Below, one piece after another: positions 49,261 through 59,706 of a DNA stretch of 64,000 nt (within the stretch, counting starts at the first letter, position 1; the number at the start of each line of letters is the position of its first letter). The DNA is from Lepiota brunneoincarnata (taxonomy: Eukaryota; Basidiomycota; Agaricomycetes; Agaricales; Agaricaceae): contig JAEBUN010000018.1 of NCBI GenBank assembly GCA_023014365.1, positions 496,001-560,000 of the forward strand, written 5' to 3'. The position numbers and the translations under genes were made by a program. Below the pieces are notes generated by a model. It saw only the letters and a program-made list of their open reading frames with translations. It did not search any database and was not told the origin of the DNA.

Positions 49261-50618
49261 AGCACGGGGCGGAAGAGTCCCGAGGAGTCTTTGGGTTGTA
49301 CATTAAGGCTTATGCCCGCACTTACACAGATTGGGGTTGGATGAGGTTCGGCGGAACACATAACAACTCACTTGGAGTTCGTTCCCCCGGTTCAAGTAGG
49401 TTAGTTTCCCGGTGGCAGTAAAGGTAATCATCGACAGGGCCCGTTTCAGATCAGTTAATCCTTTGTATGAGTCCGCAGAGATATTGTGGCACCAGCGCGT
49501 GAAAGGGGCAGGTTGATGTGTCGTGCAAAGTGCTCCGAAGGCCGTTTCGCAGCGCAACGAAGCCGGTTTCATAGCGCTGTGTACAAGAATGCCGAGGGTT
49601 GGCTGGCCCACCCTAGTGGACCGCTACGAGTCGACCAAGATTGCTGAAAATATTACTGGAGCCCCATACTAGATGGTGCGAGCGAGTACTTGCTACTCCC
49701 ATGCGACCGCCATCAGGCTCATAATCACGGTCGGATGATTCTGAAAAGGTGTATAAAAGCCCTAATATATGATGCACTGCAAGTCCGCTATGGGACGATG
49801 ATCCAGGATCTTAACGTGATAACCATAAGAATCTAGTAGGAAAACATCCCCGCCTCACAAAGTCTTCCGTGTGCGAGCCCTCCATCGTGTGGTCCAACAA
49901 CCGGATCCATCAGCTCCGTGCGGGATTGCGGCGGAAGGAAGGCTCAATCATTGCGCCCAATTTCAAACGTGCATTTCATACAACCAGTTTCCAACGAGGC
50001 AGTTGATTCGGACCTCCTGGCGATGATGTGTGTAACCCTGGAAATCCCCTCGACGCCAAGATTGATATCATCCCCATAAGTCAAGTTGAACATAGTCGCC
50101 AACAGCATGTCTTATACCAATGCTATTCCTTTCGGCCCTCGAAACGCACGTCAATGGGTTACGGAGAGGGCAGACAGTGGGGTGTTGAAGGAAGACAGCC
50201 TTTAGTGGAGCATATTTGGGGGCTGGTACAGTCTGCATTGAATTCGCCGTTCGGACTTGGGCGCTTCCGCATGTTAAGGTTGTGCCCCTTGGTGGTCGTC
50301 GTGAGAAATCATCCCCGGCTTCTCAGCGTTGGTACCACATTCCGAGCTCTGTGTCATGGGCAAGATTTTCTACTAGTTGCTACAGGATCGAATATCCTTT
50401 CCATACCGCTGACTTGTAATTACCTAGATGTTATCAAAGGATAAGTGCTTAAGTTGTCGAAGAACGAATCGTCTGGCCTTTGGTTCCGTGGTGCACAAAT
50501 AACCGAGTTTTCATCATCGATTGTAGTCAGATCCCTGCTCACATCTTCTTTAACTCAACTAAGCCTTTCTCGCCTTGTTTTCACAAGGTTTTGTATCACC
50601 ACATCGGTGCTTCGACGA

Positions 50619-50680
50619 TAGGTCGACTTAGCGCTTACCGTGTAACACCCGCCAACCGTGCTCTGTTGATCCGGGTACTC
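50619..50680 (+). repeat. dispersed short repeat, partner of 47461-47520
   Basis: About 60 nt share GATAGGTCG, CTTAG, GCTTACC and GCCAACCGTGCTC with 47461-47520 in the same orientation. They probably derive from esterase-array flanking sequence. Confidence 0.5.
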
Positions 50681-51351
50681 AACGTTCAATTTTGAGCACT
50701 GCGGATGCATTGGTGGGCTCTGGGTCCTCATCTGGGGGTAGTAGCCACGACCTTACTAATAATTGACCTCATGGTGGTACGTCGAGTAGAAAGGGTTCTG
50801 GCTCGGGAGCAGTCCTGTCTCGGATTTAGATAGATTTCTATCAATAGCGAGACTCAGCGTTCGCGAGCATGTGTTTTAAGGATCAACTTTCGAGAGTGCC
50901 CTTGATAGCTTCTAGCCCCGATGATCCACCCCCGGAAATCCGCCGACCAAAAAAGGGGGAGCTGATCGATATGTTGGTAGCCAAAAACAAATACCCCGGC
51001 ATGATGTAGGGAGCTTGCTTGGGGGCTCAGTATGGGGTTTGGGTGGTGATCCACAATTCGGTAGCAGGCATACATCTTCTGGCGATCCGAAAAGAGAAGT
51101 GGTGAAAGGAATACAGACACATGGTCTAGATAAAAGTCGATCGTTCGCATTGAAGAAGAGGGGAAGCTACCACAGGGAGAATGGGGCTCCTTATGTGCAC
51201 TTCAATACGGGCGCCTGAGATTAGTGAAAATACAGTATCCGAAAAACAGCATCGAGGTGAGATGTTCCACGAGGCGGGGCTTATTCAATGCTGCCAGTCA
51301 ACAGAGGATGGGTTCGTGAATACACGAGGAAACAACTTGCATTCACTGTTA

Positions 51352-52736
51352 CTACTTCTTCGTTCGGGGTTTCCCACTACCTTTTCCAAAGGACTTGCCC
51401 TCAAAACCTGGCCTAGCCTTTCCTTTTCGCTTCTCCTGCCGTCTTTCGTTCCTCGAAGCAATATTATCTGCACGTTTCTTTTGTTTAGCAGCCATAGAGG
51501 CAGCGACCTGCTCCTTTCGCTCGCTCCTACGTGAATCCTGAATGAGCAGAAACTCAGAGCAAAAAAAAAAAATACGCACCAGGTCTTCTTGCTTTTGGCC
51601 TTGATCTTTTCCTTCTTCTTCGCAGCTTTCTTCAACCTTGTCTCGTCATCGCGAATCTTGACCCCGTCCAAGCGTGCCTCGGCCTTGGCCCACTTCTCCT
51701 TCTCCTCTACCGCCTTCCGTTTTTCCTCTGACAGCGATGCGAGTCTCTCTTTACGTCCTGCAAGCTGTTCGAGAGCCTGTTGGGGGTCGGATGTAGTTTT
51801 GAATTTGTCAGCCTTTTTCGAGCTCTTGCCAACTACGTTGCCAAAGGAAACGGTGGTGAATTTGGACTGCGGGCCAGTTAGCTGGGGGGTCGGTTTTGAG
51901 CTGTGGTCGGGAACAAGGAGTTGTGTCTGCAAAAACAACGAGGATTTAAGTGCACGTTCGATAGTAAACGCGTGAAAGAACCTTGGTAGCATTCCCTCGA
52001 AGCTTCTCATCCTTGTTGTCCCTATTCTTCTTTCCCGTCATCTCTGCCGCCCTCCTAATCTTCTCCCTCGTCTCTTTTCTCCGACGTTCCCGTAGGGCCG
52101 CACGCTGTCTCCTCCGCTCTTCCAACAACTCATCTCTGTCCTCAGCCTCTCCCGCACCCGACCGCCGCCGCCGCCCCCTGTTCCTGAGCTCGGCCATGCG
52201 AGAGTGCAGCTTCTCGCGCAGCACTTCGATACTCTCGGATCCAGGCATGGGGGTCATATTCGTTTCTCCTTCTGCGTCTTCGCCGCCGGCACTGAGATCG
52301 ACGTTATCGACCTGTAGATGGGTGTCGATGTCGTCGTTGTCGTTGTCGTTGTCGTCATCATCTGAAAATGCCGCTGATGTTTTCCGCTTTCCGGGTTTTT
52401 GCTGTAGTGATTCATTTTGAATGTCAAGGACGGATTTGTTGTTCGCCGGGTCGAGCTGTTGGTGGGGTTCGGCGTTGAGTGTCTTTCGGTTCCCTGCTGC
52501 TGTTGAGCCAAGCAAAACAAACCCACTTTGTCCTTCTTGGCTTTTTTGGAGGCCTCCTTGACGGCTTGTTTCGGCGCCTTTTTCTTTTTGCTGTTTTTCT
52601 GGTACTTGGATGCGATCCGTTCCTCGTTGTTGTCTTGCACTAGGTAGTACTTTGCTGGAATCAGCTGCAGTAGAGACTCGAATGCCTCGTTGTGCCGCTC
52701 TAACGAGGCTCTGAGAGTCGCGACAGGGGTGGGCAT
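51352..52736 (-). CDS. RRP14: SURF6/Rrp14-type ribosome biogenesis protein
   Basis: Nucleolar protein needed for pre-rRNA processing of both ribosomal subunits (Rrp14 in yeast, SURF6 in animals). Start ATG 52736 (MPTPVATLRASLERHNEAF); the family's N-terminal motif FESLLQLIPAKYY follows. Four exons. The second carries an acidic Asp/Asn run and the SURF6 core (LREKLHSRMAELRNRGRRR). The third has SFGNVVGKSSKKADKFKTT and LARKERLA-like repeats. The fourth has KQKKRADNIASRNERRQ and ends GFEGKSFGKGSGKPRTKK, the conserved tail. The last intron (51575-51538, only 38 nt, donor GTATTT) includes a run of T on the minus strand. Using its upstream GTGCGT instead would break the frame. The product is highly basic, as expected for an rRNA-binding factor. 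Confidence 0.9.
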
Positions 52737-52799
52737 GGTAGAAGAGGTCAGACGACAAGGTATGGGTTAGGGTTACCGCACCACACACACTCTTGGCTC
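52737..52799. promoter_or_regulatory. 63-bp divergent promoter, RRP14 / PTPA
   Basis: Only 63 nt separate the two start codons. No TATA box. A CACACACAC stretch and the segment GTTAGGGTTA lie within it. Shared control of two housekeeping genes is inferred from the spacing; the leaders of the two mRNAs must overlap the opposite promoter. Confidence 0.6.
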
Positions 52800-54315
52800 A
52801 TGACACGCAAGTGCATCCTCACAAAGGAACAGCTGGAGTGGTTTCAGGCCTCTCAGACGCAGAAGAACATTGTTTCGTATATCGAGGCACTCAATGAAGC
52901 CGTTGTCGGCGCTAAACTCACCGATCCGTGTGAGGAATCGCCGGTGAGCTGGGGGGCAGAGCCTTTACTCTAATCTCATCAGTGTATCTGATCTTTCTAC
53001 TACAGGGAGTGAAAGCCATTCTCGGCGTGCTGGATAAAGTAGAAGAATTCTGCAAGGATACTCCCCCGGTTGACAACGCTGCGTCCAGGTTCGGGAACCC
53101 TGCCTTCAGGACATTCTATGACAAGGTTCACGAGGTGTGTGAGTTATTAATTGAGCATGGTCAACGCAGACGACGACAGGCAAGGATATAGGCGTCTCCC
53201 GAACTTCATGAATCGCTCCCAAACCTGCCGAAGGAAAGCATTGCCGAAGTCGCTACATACTTTAACGAAGCTTGGGGAAACAGGGCGAGGATAGATTATG
53301 GGAGTGGCATGGAGTTGAACTTTTTATGTTGGATGTGAGTGAATGTTTAACGTGTTCGCGCATCACGTTGACGACTATGGTAGGTATTGCCTGGAACGAC
53401 TTGGTGTTGTCGGTCCAAGCGACCACAAGGCACTTGTTATGCGCGTTTTTTGGAGGTGGATCAATTGTTTCATCAGGATGCCCCTTGTGCTCATCGCCAC
53501 GTATCTAGGTACCTGACCGTGATGCGCACTCTACAGTCGATGTATTGGCTAGAACCGGCAGGATCGCACGGCGTATGGGGACTGGATGACTATCACTTTC
53601 TCCCTTTCTTGTGGGGTGCTGCTCAACTTCGCGGTTGGTTTTTGACACGAACGTAATTTTTTTTCCAAGACTTGATTTGAGCGCTTTTTTTTCAGGTCAT
53701 AAGTATATTCGACCAAAGTCGATTCACGACCCTGAGGTGGTGGAGGAATATTCTAAGCACTACATGTATTTCGCTTGCATTGCGTTTATCAACTCTGTAA
53801 GCTCCGCATAGCACTCTCTATACACCGCAATAAGAACTAATATCTACTATGTACAGATCAAAACTGCATCCCTACGCTGGCACTCTCCGATGCTGGACGA
53901 TATCTCTGCCGTATGTCCTATTCTTAGTATCACCTCCATCGCAAACTTACCCTTTACCACGGCACAGGTTAAAACATGGGACAAGGTCAACTCTGGGATG
54001 ATCAAAATGTACCTCGCCGAGGTCCTGGGTAAACTCCCCGTCGTCCAACATTTCCTGTTCGGCTCCCTCCTCCCTTACGATGGCCCCACTCCTCCGGCGT
54101 CCAACGACTGCCACCAAGACGACCCACATCGTGGGCACGCGCACGCACATGGCGACCTGGGTGGACCTGGGCAGAGAGAGATGGGGTGGGGTGACTGTTG
54201 TGGGATTCCTGTCCCATCTGCTTTTGGTGCGGCCAAGGCAGGACAGCGGGAGCAGTTGAAGGCACCTGGAGTGGGTTTGGGAGGACCTGGGATTAGACCT
54301 GTTCCGTTTGATTAG
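52800..54315 (+). CDS. PP2A phosphatase activator (PTPA, Rrd family)
   Basis: Peptidyl-prolyl isomerase that activates protein phosphatase 2A. About eight exons join in frame from ATG 52800 ([15 protein letters not shown]). Motifs in order: [35 protein letters not shown], then [64 protein letters not shown] and [20 protein letters not shown]. These are the PTPA signature blocks. The C-terminal tail is Gly/His/Pro-rich and contains [10 protein letters not shown], also typical. I cannot say whether it is the Rrd1 or the Rrd2 orthologue; the long tail leans to the Rrd1/Ypa1 side of the family only weakly. Divergent with RRP14, 63 bp apart. Confidence 0.92.
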
Positions 54316-54601
54316 AAGTAGTGGTGAGGATAAAATCGTATTTTAACTTGAATCTAACTGCATCTTTCGCTCAATCTTGGTTGAAGTTTGACAGTAAGCG
54401 CCACGGGGTCAAGGCTGAATTTGTAGTCCAAGGTACAAAGAACGTTACAACAAACAAGCGACACAAGAGTACAGGCAAGGGAGCAGGTACACATTTATAC
54501 ATGCGTTCTGAAAAGCGAAATTGTTTCATGATTCATAATGTCCATCTCCAACGACATCATCAGCGTAGTAAAGGGCGCGAATGACTAGCCCCCCTTTGAC
54601 T

Positions 54602-55139
54602 TTAGTTTTGCTTCGGTCCGTTGGTCTTCGGCCCCTTGGTCTTCGGCCCATTGGTCTTCGGCCCCTTGGTCTTCGGCCCCTTGCTGTTGGAGCAACCTCA
54701 TCAGCACCCTTGTTCAATACGAGGACAGAGAAACTCACCCAGGGCGGTATGGCTTTCGGTTGCCTCCCCTGGACCTGGACCTCGACCAGGACCTAGACCT
54801 AGACCTTGAACCTCTGGACCTGGACCTGGACCTGCCACCCCTGGACCTGGACCTAGATCTGCCACCCCTTGAGCGAGACCTGGACCTGGACCTGGACCTG
54901 GACCGAGAACCCCTTGAGCGGGAGCGGCCCCTTCCACCACGGCCCCTTCCACGGCCTTTCCCACGACCTCTGCCTCCTGGGTGGCGACGTTCGACGGCGT
55001 ATGCCTCGGCGGCGCGCTCCTCAAGTCCTCGGGCCGCAAGTGCCGTGTCTGCGGTGCCCAACGGAGCCGGGGCAGAGACAACGGTGATAGCGAGAAGAGA
55101 GGTGACGACGATGAACGCGAGGGAAGAGAGGATCTGCAT
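54602..55139 (-). CDS. secreted Arg/Ser/Gly-repeat protein with GPKTK tail
   Basis: Two exons. Exon 1 starts at ATG 55139. Signal peptide MQILSSLAFIVVTSLLAITV, cleavage near VSA-AP. After an acidic pro-like segment (LEERAAEAYAVERR, with a possible Kex2-type site at RR) comes a strongly repetitive part: RGRGKGRGRG, then about 25 Arg-Ser dipeptides broken by GG. The exon ends NRKPYRPG with a perfect donor (GTGAGT). The acceptor at CAACAG gives a second exon with five tandem copies of Gly-Pro-Lys-Thr-(Lys/Asn), ending PKQN at stop 54602. Very basic. RS repeats are usual in nuclear splicing factors, so a signal peptide in front of them is unusual. TATA box 95 nt upstream. No family recognised. 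Confidence 0.75.
54608..54683 (+). repeat. five tandem 15-bp repeats
   Basis: Five near-identical copies of a 15-bp unit (CTTCGGCCCCTTGGT on the plus strand). On the minus strand each unit encodes Gly-Pro-Lys-Thr-Lys/Asn, the tail of the secreted repeat protein. Confidence 0.9.
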
Positions 55140-55233
55140 GATGGATGCTAAGTTTGGCTTTAGAAGCTTTGGGTGCGATGAGAGAAGAAACTTGAGAGGT
55201 TTCTGGGTTCTTTCCTGGTGCTTGGAGGGTGCG

Positions 55234-55240
55234 TTTTATA
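55234..55240 (-). promoter_or_regulatory. TATA box of the secreted repeat-protein gene
   Basis: TATAAAA on the minus strand, 95 nt upstream of the start codon at 55139. Confidence 0.6.
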
Positions 55241-56134
55241 CCTTCCGGAGAGGGTGAACAGGCCGCACACCTTGCAAAATATCAGTATTGGTTTGGGGTG
55301 GGGAGCGGGGCCAAGCATGTTCGGGTACAGATGAAAGGTGAGCCACCGCTAAAGACTATAACGGTATCAGGTGCACAGAGACCTCACGGGATCTCAGAAA
55401 TCTGCATGATCGACGTATGAAGAAGTGATTGAGTTGACAAAAAGGGGGGTACCTATCTATGAACCTCTGATTCAGCAATTAAAAAACCCCATTTTGGTCC
55501 TTCACAAGACGTCGGTTGGCCTGCGTTGTGTTTCCGAGGGCTCGGATATTAGCCTCAGGAAATAAGACATACAGTACAGCCTTGCACGGCCAACCATGCC
55601 CGGTACTTGAATGCCAAGTCGTCTTGATCAATTGTCTTTGGACGGAGGCAGCAAAAGATTGAGACATTGTGTCAGCCCCCATCAGATGCAAAATGGCCAG
55701 CGGAGAACTCTAATTTTACTTACATCCTAAACACGGCTGGGGCGCTTACTGGAGGAATTGGCCTCGTGTGACGGGCATTCAGTAAAAACCAAAACCTCTT
55801 ACCGTCGAGTGCCTGTGTACCAGATCATTGGCACTAGATGGATCTCTGTGCCTTGCGGAGCGCTCAGAGACAGGTAAACGCGGTGGAGAGCGGTACACGA
55901 ATTCAGTCACGCATGAACGCCGGAGGTCGTCAGAGAATACCTCAAGGCTCAGGCATGCCTGCGATTCCAAATATTCGGCATACTGATGGTCACATCCCAA
56001 CCAGTCCCTTGGGTCATGCTGCAATGCGGGAGAAAGGCCGAGGAGATGTGTGATGGTACATGAATAAATAAATGCTGAATCCAATAGAATGCTATGCATG
56101 ACCGGCATATCAAAAAAGGGTGGTTGGCGGGATA
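55241..56134. other. intergenic, no gene recognised
   Basis: Minus-strand frames at 55479-55691 and 55779-56162 have no known motif. The right part is the 3' flank of the membrane-protein gene. Confidence 0.5.
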
Positions 56135-58320
56135 TCATATATGGGGGAGGAATGACGTCCATTCAACCGCTGCAAAGACGTCTGGATGAGGGTCACGCAG
56201 GACGGAGAATGCAAGGACAAAGAGTATGAGGCGGGCGAAAATATAGAATAGGATACCAACGGAGGCAAGAATGGTGGATATGTCAACCAGACGTTTCGAA
56301 AACCAGGTATGCTTGGACTTTTTGAGGATGAGGGCGAGATCGCGGAGGTAAACCATGAAAGGTACGGCTGTGATTAGGAGGGCCGAGGAACGCCATAGCC
56401 AGCGCTCGGTGGTGGATGGGAATGAGAATGACCATGGAAAGAGGTGAATCGCGCCAAACGAGACGGCGATGATTAGGGTAGGAAGATACTCTTTTCCTCG
56501 AGTGTTCTCGGCGTGGAACGTTGGCACCCGTAGTGAATCAGGGGGAAGCTGGGAACTGTACCGCATTTTTCCTATTGGACGGAGGGTGGCTTGAGCAAGT
56601 CGATATGGAACAATAACACATCCATTTTTCTTTACATCCTTAAGCTTTTGAGTGATCCACCTTTTTTTTTCCTCAGGCATTTGCGGTGGTGACGGTAGTA
56701 GTGCCGTGTTGTCATCCAACTTGCTACCATCACCGCCAGTACCAGCCTCCACTTGACCATCATCAGCAGGTTCTACTGGACTCTTGTCGACAGCTTGTTT
56801 CAGTTGAACACGAACGGCCACCAGGACATCCTTTGGCTTCTTCCACCAGAGCACATACGTGATGATGTTGAGGGTAGCAAAGCCGAGTGTGACAATTTCG
56901 AGCTCAGTTACTGGAAGACTGGACGCCCAACGGGTGATGCATTGAAGGATGAACCAGGACATCTGTAGGACAACGAAGAGCTTGGTCAGGGGATCGCCTT
57001 TTGCCCTGTCGTTGATTTCATGCTCTGAGATTCTCGGCATTTCAACAAAGCTTGTTTCCCGTTTACGCCGAATCCACTCCTTGTCCCACTCCTGGTCCAG
57101 ATCGTCTTCTGTCTTATGCTGCCATCTCTGTTTCTGCTTTTCCATCCACTCTTGTCTCTGACGACTCAACTCTTGTATCCCTTCTCGTAGTTGGTTTATA
57201 TCCACCCACACCTCACGTGATCCCTCACGCTCCTGACACTGCGACTCATACTGCCCCCACTCCTGCGGTAGCTGCCGCTCCAGCTCCTGTGCCAGTTGCT
57301 CCCACTCCCGCCCCCGTTCACGCTGCCGCTCCCGCCACTCCTCCTCCTGCCACCACCACGCCCGCTCCCACTCCTGCCGCTCCTGCTGCTTCCACACCAA
57401 CCCCCGCTCCCACTCCCGCCGCTCCAGCTGCTTCCGTTCCAACTCCCGCTTCCACTCCCGCTGCCCCCGCTCCTGCTCCCACTCCTGCTCCTTCAGCTGC
57501 AGGTCCCGCGCCAGTTGATCTAACTGCGCCAGCTGCTTCAACCGTTCCAACTGCTCCGAGCGCTCCAGCTGGTCCCATGGCATTTGATCCCACAACTGCA
57601 ACAGCATCTGCCTCCTATCCTCTCTCCACCCCTCTCCCCCCTGCCACACCCTCTTCAATGCCTGTGTCCTCTTTAGGTCCTCAAATGTCAGCACGCGCTT
57701 TGGCTTGCTGCCGTCGTAAAGCATGAATCCACCCGCCTGCACAAAGAAGCCGTGTGTGAGCGTCCAGTCCTGGGATGCTTGTTGTGGGTCTTGACCCCAC
57801 CACTCCTCCCCCGCTCTGCGAACCTCCATCCAACAGTCCTTGAATGTCTGCCTCACTATGGGGACGGGCCGCCACCATGGTACTGCCAGGGACATGTGAG
57901 TGTTACCCTCTTTTTTAAAATCATTGGACACTGACCTTGTCTCTCTTCCTCGCGTACTCTGTTCACCACCCTCATAATCTGTCCAGCAGCAATCCTCTGC
58001 CGTAGTGCCCACACTGTTACAAACTCGGGAGCAATCATAGCAAATATCATGGTCATTGCCTTTCGCTTCAACCTCGTCGATGCAGGATCCCCTGGCCCTG
58101 GCAAATTCGGATGAACGGCAACCCATGTACATGCAAATATGGTTGCAATGCAACTCCACACGATTCCCTGCATAGTCCGACTCCGTGTTACACCAAGGCA
58201 TTCTGGGAGCGCGCGTCCGAACAAGACAAGTGGCACTCGAGCATCGCCGGTATCAGGGACAGTCACGGGAGCACTCGAAGACAAGTTGAGGGCGGTGAGA
58301 ATGAGAAGGACAATGAGCAT
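56135..58320 (-). CDS. multi-pass membrane protein with Trp/Gln/Glu/Arg-rich helical insert
   Basis: Family seen widely in Agaricomycetes; function unknown. Two exons: 58320-57936 and 57882-56135, joined at a 53-nt intron (REEERQ|VPWWRPVPIV), about 710 residues. The N-terminus is a signal or anchor (MLIVLLILTALNLSSS). The conserved block RTMQGIVWSCIATIFACTWV, with VHPNLPGPGD, follows as a membrane segment. WTLTHGFFVQAGGFMLYDG is another family block. Between about residues 230 and 420 lies a charged repeat region of EWERE/REWEQ type with LKEQEWEQERGQREWKREL. The C-terminal part has four or five membrane segments (LFVVLQMSWFILQC, VTLGFATLNIITYVLWW, YIFARLILFVLAFSVL). The insert explains the long open frame on the opposite strand, which is not a gene. 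Confidence 0.8.
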
Positions 58321-58977
58321 TGGAATAGTGGGTGGGTGGATAGGTTCTCCACTGAACACATCCTGTTATCTGGAAAGACATGTGCGCTAATCACCATTCC
58401 ATACACGCCTCTTTCACGTTCACCCCATGTATTCCGTGCTTTCTTAGCATGGACATCGTCTATCTCGCATGGCGTTCCAATACTGTTGTGGTTCCTGGCC
58501 ACTCACCGCTCAAGCATTCCGGACCACTCTACACATTATAAGCATAACACCAACGATATCCGTCCATCCTTATTAGCTACCCGGTCGAGCTACGGGACCG
58601 GCAGTTTCTCTGATAGCTTGATCGTCTTTGTCTCCCCAGGCCCTCGGCAATGCGAGTTTTCTTCGTCCACCTCTCTCGCCGTCGTCATACTACAATCCTT
58701 GCGAAGCGCTCAAGGGCGTCGCTCCGGGCCTCGCTGCGAACTTCAGTCTCCTCATTCAGTTCTTAAGAGGAATACTTGATCTTAAACCTGCCCTGCTGCA
58801 CTCTGCGTTTAGGTGGAGCTTCAGCTTAGTAACTGATCGAGCCCACAAAAGAGGATTGGAGCATATCTCATTTCACATAAAAGCGAGCCTGGACAAATAC
58901 GAGTGATACAGCCACTCTTTTATGAATCTCACAAGGTGGAAACCCATGGGCAAGTATCACTGACCACCATCGTTCAA
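58321..58977. other. intergenic, no gene recognised
   Basis: Overlapping plus-strand frames at 58111-58779 and 58628-58906 have no motif and no consistent splice sites. The left part should hold the promoter of the membrane-protein gene. Confidence 0.45.
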
Positions 58978-59637
58978 TCAGTGTTTACGTCCCTTGTAGG
59001 GAATCTCGTGCGGAGAGACACACAGAACCTAAAAGTGGCACAATTATCAGGTCAACAATCACGTCCAAGAAGTTGGCTTGCTTACCTCGCCTGCACGAAT
59101 GGAAGTGCAGTCTGGATCAACATTTGGGTTATTCGCGTGCAGGACGTCGATATTGATATCATAGTCCCCAGAGATAGTTCCACAGGTCTCGTGTTTTCCA
59201 ACTGTGTGGACTTTGGTACAATCTTGGCCGGCGATAGCAAGACAAATCTTCTGCAAAGGTTACCATTAGTAAATAAACCAGTGATCCGAAAAAGAGTTTC
59301 CGAGTACCTTTCCAGCTGGTGGGTTGCGGCAATTATCGGGGAGTCCAGTGACGAAGCTCAACTGGTAGCTTTGGGTGTGTCAGAATTGGTAGTAACATAA
59401 CATGGGAAAGGGGGGGCGGGGGTTTGGCATACCTGGAAACTCGCTGGGACCTGGCAATTGAATCGCATGTGTCGCCATATCGGACCTTGTAAGACCTGGC
59501 ACAATGGGCGTAATCCTGGGCGGCGATGACACCGAGTGCTACCGATAACATGATTAGTCTACCGCTTTTAGTCGAATCCAAAGGAAATAAATGCCCAATG
59601 TCGACGCGAATGCGATCAAGTACAGCTTGGAGAACAT
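58978..59637 (-). CDS. secreted protein with two LysM domains
   Basis: Binds chitin or other GlcNAc-containing glycans outside the cell; fungal LysM proteins of this size often act as effectors or cell-wall shields. Five exons: 59637-59606, 59558-59433, 59368-59308, 59250-59086 and 59028-58978. The first join (47-nt intron, donor GTCGAC) gives a full signal peptide (MFSKLYLIAFALIMLSVALG), cut near IAAQ. LysM 1: YKVRYGDTCDSIARSQRVSS, with the next exon YQLSFVTGLPDNCRNPPAGK, then KICLAI. LysM 2: CTKVHTVGKHETCGTI, DVLHANNPNVDPDCTSIRAG, EVLCVS. Cysteines are paired as in fungal LysM effectors. No enzymatic domain. TATATAAA lies about 60 nt upstream. Confidence 0.85.
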
Positions 59638-59695
59638 GTTACTCGGAGACTGGTGAAGAATGACACGAGGATAGTTGGGAGGATGAGGTGGCCGC

Positions 59696-59703
59696 TTTAT
59701 ATA
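59696..59703 (-). promoter_or_regulatory. TATA box of the LysM protein gene
   Basis: TATATAAA on the minus strand within the palindrome CTTTATATAAAG (59695-59706), 58 nt upstream of the start codon. This position supports ATG 59637 rather than the later ATG at 59551. Confidence 0.65.
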
Positions 59704-59706
59704 AAG

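Larger units (their letters stand above)
48259..51351. other. 3 kb gene-poor region with repeat fragments
   Basis: Frames at 48330-48593, 49104-49421, 50028-50444 and 50854-51150 show no known domain. Two dispersed-repeat fragments lie here: 49150-49260 (inverted match at 62340-62430) and 50619-50680 (match at 47461-47520). No RNA gene is seen. Confidence 0.5.

Noticed and set aside
49104..49421. 105-codon plus-strand frame
   Set aside because: Part of a dispersed repeat. Similarity to the 62-kb copy is short and in decay, so I list it as a repeat, not a gene.
54760..55257. 165-codon plus-strand frame with Leu-Asp repeats
   Set aside because: It is the reverse strand of the Arg-Ser repeats. 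The minus strand has the signal peptide, TATA box and splice join.
57052..57726. 224-codon plus-strand frame rich in Ala and Pro
   Set aside because: It is antisense to the repeat insert of the membrane protein, whose conserved flanking motifs read on the minus strand. The frame is a by-product of base bias.
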